Origin: Gammaproteobacteria bacterium UBA1119
GTDB taxonomy: Bacteria > Pseudomonadota > Gammaproteobacteria > Pseudomonadales > Azotimanducaceae
DNA length: 20,639 bases
Reading direction: 5' to 3'
Assembly: GCA_002313255.1 (NCBI GenBank)
Contig: DCBA01000068.1
Span: 5,075-25,713 of the forward strand
How positions within the stretch are numbered: position 1 is the first letter of the stretch; every line of letters begins with the position of its first letter. Under the pieces are notes generated by a model, which saw only the letters and a program-made list of their open reading frames with translations, made no database searches and was not told the origin of the DNA. The position numbers were made by a program, and so were the translations under genes. Below are positions 17,053 through 20,639 of this stretch, one piece after another.

Positions 17053-17743
17053 CCGCGTTAACGCCTTTTGCCCCGTCTCCGTATTCGTGAGGTTCGGTAT
17101 CGACGAATACTTGCAGACGAGTCACTAAATCAGCCGCCGATGTATCAACGACGTGATATTGAAGCTTCAATAACGTGCTGGTTACCAGACCCGCGATGGT
17201 GGTGTACAAGGCGACCGCCATCCCTCCACTCATCGCGCTTAGGAGTTGTTGCATCATCGATGGATCGAAGTCCTCGATTTCTCCGACCGGAAGCAGCATT
17301 AAAATAAAACCAACGACCGTGCCAAGCAGACCGAGTTTCAACAACACATCGCTAACGAAGTGCCCGGTGGCGTGCCGATTCGCAAGTTCGTCTCCGAACG
17401 CGTTCAGCAACGCGTCGGCATTGTCATTTGATGTTGCGCCAAGGCGAGCGAAAAACTCGCCCAGTAAACCATCTTTCACCGAGATGGTTTGATCGCCCTG
17501 TAAACGCGCTTCTTCGAGATCGGAAAAACGTCGACGTTCTTGCGTCAAGTGGAACGACGACCATAGCCAGTGGAAACTAGCCAACGTATAGACCCCAAGG
17601 ATGACCCAAGAAATATAGCTACGGTCGGAATTCAGCGCGAGCGCCACCAGACCGCGATCGGCCGCGAGATAAAACCCGAACACCACCAATCCCGTCAGAA
17701 TCAACGCACGGTAGATGAGAGATGTATCGATACGACTGGGCAC
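17042..17743 (-). CDS. MotA/TolQ/ExbB-type proton channel family protein
   Basis: A 233-residue inner-membrane protein with four predicted helices (about 12-28, 43-63, 134-153, 172-193). The last two carry the family signature: 'LLGTVVGFILMLLPVG' and 'GMAVALYTTIAGLVTSTLL'. In MotA, TolQ and ExbB this part forms the ion path together with the Asp-bearing helix of a partner, which here is encoded immediately downstream with an 11-base overlap. A cytoplasmic segment lies between helices 2 and 3. It is first in a three-gene operon transcribed away from the amidohydrolase gene, 123 bases apart. It is not part of a flagellar, Tol or Ton operon visible here, so the energised process is unknown. Confidence 0.9.
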   Translation of the reverse strand: MPSRIDTSLIYRALILTGLVVFGFYLAADRGLVALALNSDRSYISWVILGVYTLASFHWLWSSFHLTQERRRFSDLEEARLQGDQTISVKDGLLGEFFARLGATSNDNADALLNAFGDELANRHATGHFVSDVLLKLGLLGTVVGFILMLLPVGEIEDFDPSMMQQLLSAMSGGMAVALYTTIAGLVTSTLLKLQYHVVDTSAADLVTRLQVFVDTEPHEYGDGAKGVNADAS

Positions 17744-17866
17744 AACCGACGCAGTCTAATCAGTCGAGTTCTTATCGACCAGCTGCAATTTGCCCCCTTG
17801 GCCGCCTCCGTAGAAAATCTGGCATACTCGGCCGTCGCTAACTATTTGAGTCACATGGGAGAGGAC

Positions 17867-19525
17867 ATGTCTCACGATCTAGTCATTCGCGGAGGCGTCA
17901 TCGTCGACGGCACCGGCAACGAGCCATTCGAAGGTGATATCGCCATCGAAGGCAATACAATCGCCGCTATCGGCACGGTCGAAGAGAACGGGGTCGAAGA
18001 AATCCACGCTAACGGAAACACCGTCGCGCCAGGATTCGTTGACCTGCACACCCATCTTGATGCCCAAATCGGATGGGACCCACACATGACCTCCGTCACC
18101 TGGCACGGCGTCACAACTGCCCTGATGGGTAATTGCGGGGTGACATTTGCTCCTTGCAAGCCCGACGATCGCGAATTTCTAGCCGGCATGATGGAGACCG
18201 TTGAAGACATCCCTAAACACGCCATCATGACGGGGCTGCCTTGGGACTGGGAATCCTACGGGGGCTACCTCGATTCCATCGAACGACTTGGTCCGATGAT
18301 CAATGTGGCCGGCTTGGTCGGTCACAGCGCAACCCGTTTCTACGTGATGGGCGAACGCGCCATCGAAGAGCAGGCAACCCCAGAAGAAATTGAACAAATA
18401 GCGGCGCTCGCAGGAGAATCCGTTCGGGAAGGCGCAGTCGGTTTCTCCGTCAACCGCCACCCCGGCCATACCCTTCCAGACCGCCGTCCCATTCCCGGGA
18501 CTTTCGCGAGCCGCGAAGAATTACTAGCGATCTCAAAAGCCGTAGGTAAACACGGCGGCTTGATGCAAACCGTTCCGCACTTTGGTGACATCGACAACGA
18601 AATGGACCTGCTAGCCGAAGAAGGTCAAAACAGCCGGATCTTGTTTAGCGCCATCGCCGAACACGGCATCCGTCTAAACGAGCGTGTAAGCGAAATGCGT
18701 CGTAATGGTATTGATATCACCGGCGTCACTGTTCCACGCAGTGGCGGCGGCGTCGGTGGGCTATCGACTGGAAATTTCTGGCACACCAAATCCTGGAATG
18801 AGCTTCGCCGTATGGACTTCGCAGACCGCTTAGAAGCCATTCAGGATGCAGAGTTTCGTTCAAGATTGGTGCAAGAGATCAAGGATCATGAACAAGAAGA
18901 AATGATTCTTAACGCCACCAAGCGCTACTACTCGATGGGGCAAGAGGCGCGCCCGAACTACACGCAATCGCGTTACGAGAGCCTCTACGATATCGCCGAA
19001 GAGGCCGGTGAATATCCGGCCGAAACCTGGCTTCGCCTAACGCTTGAAACAAATGGGAAGGCGTTGTTCCACCAACGTGGCTTTAACGTCAATCTTGAGC
19101 ACCTCGAAAAAATGATCACGACCGACTGGGCCATGCCTGGTCTCGGCGATGCCGGCGCTCATGTAAGCCAGATGATCGACTCGGGTTGGTCAACGTTCGT
19201 GCTTTCGCATTGGCACCGCGACAAGGGTGTTTACACGATTCAAGAAGCCGTCCGACGAATTGCTGCCGAACCGGCGCGCGTGCTGGGCCTCAAAGATCGG
19301 GGAACGCTCGAAGTTGGCAAACGGGCGGATGTTAATGTCGTGGATATTGACCGCGTAGCAGAGTGTCAGCCTTACATCGTCAACGATTTTCCCGGCGGCG
19401 CTCCACGCTTCCAACAACGAGCTGTGGGATACCAAGCCACCGTCTGCAACGGCGAGGTCATTCTTCGGGATGATGAGCACACAGGAGTTTGCGCTGGCGA
19501 GGTGCTGCGAAACGGCACGCAGTAA
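17867..19525 (+). CDS. Amidohydrolase, D-aminoacylase / N-acyl-D-amino-acid deacylase-like
   Basis: A 552-residue metal-dependent amidohydrolase related to, but clearly different from, the one at 8769. It has H61-T-H63 in 'GFVDLHTHLDAQ', C90 in 'GNCGVTFAPC', 'GLVGHSATRFYVMG', 'VGFSVNRHPGHTLPD', a late Asp D428 in 'PGLGDAGAHVSQMID', and the C-terminal 'LEVGKRADVNVVDID'. It belongs to the 'amidohydrolase 3' type common in bacteria living on diverse compounds; the substrate is unknown and need not be an acyl-D-amino acid. The frame is open back to 17570, but that stretch is antisense to the channel gene. ATG 17867 has GGGAG at 17857-17861 with proper spacing, and 17855 is a second choice. Confidence 0.88.
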   Translation: MSHDLVIRGGVIVDGTGNEPFEGDIAIEGNTIAAIGTVEENGVEEIHANGNTVAPGFVDLHTHLDAQIGWDPHMTSVTWHGVTTALMGNCGVTFAPCKPDDREFLAGMMETVEDIPKHAIMTGLPWDWESYGGYLDSIERLGPMINVAGLVGHSATRFYVMGERAIEEQATPEEIEQIAALAGESVREGAVGFSVNRHPGHTLPDRRPIPGTFASREELLAISKAVGKHGGLMQTVPHFGDIDNEMDLLAEEGQNSRILFSAIAEHGIRLNERVSEMRRNGIDITGVTVPRSGGGVGGLSTGNFWHTKSWNELRRMDFADRLEAIQDAEFRSRLVQEIKDHEQEEMILNATKRYYSMGQEARPNYTQSRYESLYDIAEEAGEYPAETWLRLTLETNGKALFHQRGFNVNLEHLEKMITTDWAMPGLGDAGAHVSQMIDSGWSTFVLSHWHRDKGVYTIQEAVRRIAAEPARVLGLKDRGTLEVGKRADVNVVDIDRVAECQPYIVNDFPGGAPRFQQRAVGYQATVCNGEVILRDDEHTGVCAGEVLRNGTQ

Positions 19526-19543
19526 GTCTCACGACGCTAGACG

Positions 19544-19574
19544 AAAAAAGACCGCGCTAACCGCGGCCTTTTTT
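19544..19574. terminator. Bidirectional intrinsic terminator
   Basis: Between the convergent genes, CCGCG (19552-19556) pairs with CGCGG (19562-19566) around a CTAAC loop. G19550 pairs with C19568 and there is one A-C mismatch. The hairpin is flanked by six A on the left (19544-19549) and six T on the right (19569-19574). It therefore ends transcripts arriving from either side: the amidohydrolase gene ending at 19525 and the beta-propeller gene ending at 19576. Confidence 0.9.
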
Positions 19575-19575
19575 C

Positions 19576-20553
19576 TTAGCCGCGAATACGCACAAATTTT
19601 TGTAGCGAATGACAGTCCATTGGGACCAGTCCCCACCGGCCACCTCCGCTGACCGTAACCTCACTGACGTAAAGATCACCTTTGGAGTCCGCCCAAATCC
19701 CATGCGGCGCAAAGAAGTTGCCTGGAGCGACAGGATCGGTCCCTCCGAACCGCGCTCGTACGTCACCTTCAAGGGTAAGAACGCTGACCCGTGCGTGCGG
19801 GGCATGAGGTGGGATATCCACATGCGGTGCCAAGCCAGCGCGTTCGCCTAGCTCCGCCACGTACATATTTTCATCCGCATCAATAAACAAGTCGTCGGGG
19901 CGTATCAGATCATTCCACTCGGTGAGGTAATCCCCATCCGTGGAAAAAATCTGAACTCGGGAGTTTTCTCGATCCGCAACGTATACGCGATCGTATCGGT
20001 CCACCGCGATAGCATGCGGTAATTCGAATTCGCCCGGCCCGCTCCCAGGTTGGCCCCAGGACGTCAGGTATTCGCCTTGGTTATCAAATTTATGGACGCG
20101 GGCGTTGCCATAACCATCGGAAACGTATAATTCCCCGAGTTGGGAGAGTGCGACGTTGGTAACCCGATTGAAGGGCCCCGCAGACTGCTGCACGGGGGTT
20201 TTACCGGCAACAAACCCTGTATCCGACGGTTTGTTGGCTTCCCCCAATGTCTTTAGCAACTGTCCGCCTGTATCGAAAATTCGTACGGTATGGTCAAAGT
20301 TATCGGCACAATAGACACGGTCATCTGGGCCAATATAAATGCCGTGCGGATTGGTGAAGATCCCCTCACCCCACGCATTCAAAAAATTACCATCCGTATC
20401 AAAAACGATCATGGGATGTTCGCCCCGATTAAACGCGTAAACGCGGTCCTTCGAATCCGTGGCGACCCCCGCGACTTCGACGAAGCTCCACCCGTCCGGC
20501 AGCTTCTCCCATCCAACGATGACCTCGTATTCGATGTCATTTGCACTAGCCAT
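19576..20553 (-). CDS. NHL-repeat six-bladed beta-propeller protein, peptidyl-alpha-hydroxyglycine alpha-amidating lyase-like
   Basis: A 325-residue protein built of NHL blades: 'GVATDSKDRVYAFNRGEHPM', 'HGIYIGPDDRVYCADNFDHT', 'NVALSQLGELYVSDGYGNA', 'AIAVDRYDRVYVADRENSR', 'DLFIDADENMYVAELG', 'GIWADSKGDLYVSEV'. This layout (including 'SDGYGNARVHKF') is that of the lyase domain which, in animals, splits peptidyl-alpha-hydroxyglycine to an amidated peptide and glyoxylate. Bacterial members lack the monooxygenase partner and their reaction is untested. There is no signal peptide, so it is probably cytosolic. The ATG follows a GGGGG-AAT ribosome-binding stretch. It converges on the amidohydrolase gene. 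General NHL-repeat binding protein is the safer label. Confidence 0.88.
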   Translation of the reverse strand: MASANDIEYEVIVGWEKLPDGWSFVEVAGVATDSKDRVYAFNRGEHPMIVFDTDGNFLNAWGEGIFTNPHGIYIGPDDRVYCADNFDHTVRIFDTGGQLLKTLGEANKPSDTGFVAGKTPVQQSAGPFNRVTNVALSQLGELYVSDGYGNARVHKFDNQGEYLTSWGQPGSGPGEFELPHAIAVDRYDRVYVADRENSRVQIFSTDGDYLTEWNDLIRPDDLFIDADENMYVAELGERAGLAPHVDIPPHAPHARVSVLTLEGDVRARFGGTDPVAPGNFFAPHGIWADSKGDLYVSEVTVSGGGRWGLVPMDCHSLQKFVRIRG

Positions 20554-20639
20554 AATTCCCCCCGATTGACAGCAAAAAAAGAGCGCTGCAATGACGTCTA
20601 TGCAACTGTACCATCGCAGGATCGCAAGCCCGCAAGCCC
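20554..20639. other. Window edge, no gene seen
   Basis: The 86 bases upstream of the beta-propeller gene hold its ribosome-binding stretch and an A-run (20574-20580). I see no coding signal on either strand before the window ends. The first 89 bases of the window likewise hold no recognisable gene end. Confidence 0.6.

Noticed and set aside
17798..17828. Possible sigma70 promoter (TTGGCC and CATACT) for the second amidohydrolase
   Set aside because: The 19-base spacer is long and both boxes are poor matches; not supported well enough to annotate.
17570..17866. An extra N-terminal 99 residues on the second amidohydrolase
   Set aside because: This stretch is mainly antisense to the MotA/TolQ-like gene, has no family similarity, and a good ribosome-binding site precedes ATG 17867.

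Overview
The window reads as chromosomal DNA of a Gram-negative, aerobic, heterotrophic proteobacterium, most likely a marine or host-associated gammaproteobacterium. The evidence is a FecA-like TonB-dependent receptor with a near-consensus Fur box, a periplasmic quinohaemoprotein dehydrogenase with a fused cytochrome c, and a set of oxygenases and CoA/amide-hydrolysing enzymes typical of bacteria living on diverse small organics. Taxonomy is inference. I see no rRNA, tRNA, CRISPR array, insertion sequence or phage gene, and no gene-free stretch above 300 bases (the largest gap is about 180 bases).

Left part (90-11201), a catabolic cluster mostly on the + strand: a PhyH-type Fe(II)/2-oxoglutarate dioxygenase, a cyclohexanone-monooxygenase-like Baeyer-Villiger monooxygenase, a deiodinase-like protein, a GstB-like glutathione transferase, a Rieske ring-hydroxylating oxygenase (- strand), a class III CoA-transferase overlapping by one base a GMC flavin oxidoreductase, a small SnoaL/NTF2-like protein, an N-acyl-D-amino-acid deacylase and a second PhyH dioxygenase. 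The main discovery is at 2646-3302. What looks like two broken ORFs is one gene read through an in-frame TGA (2907-2909) that sits exactly where iodothyronine deiodinases carry selenocysteine (FGSxT-U-PPF). The gene is best annotated as a 218-residue selenoprotein, with a plausible bacterial SECIS hairpin just downstream. Its neighbour resembles E. coli GstB, a glutathione transferase known to act on halo-acids, so reductive or thiol-dependent dehalogenation is a reasonable hypothesis for this operon.

Middle part (11198-15848): a FecA-like outer-membrane receptor (-) and a PQQ/cytochrome c alcohol dehydrogenase (+) diverge from a 178-base region holding the Fur box next to the receptor. The receptor converges on the second PhyH gene and the two share a TTAA in which both stop codons lie.

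Right part (15887-20553): a tightly overlapping three-gene - strand operon encodes a MotA/TolQ/ExbB-type four-helix channel, a one-helix partner with an Asp at the head of the helix and a periplasmic beta-type domain, and a small two-helix membrane protein. It looks like an ion-driven motor or energy-transducing complex without a peptidoglycan-binding domain. It diverges from a second D-aminoacylase-type amidohydrolase, which converges across a bidirectional intrinsic terminator on an NHL beta-propeller gene resembling peptidyl-alpha-hydroxyglycine alpha-amidating lyase.
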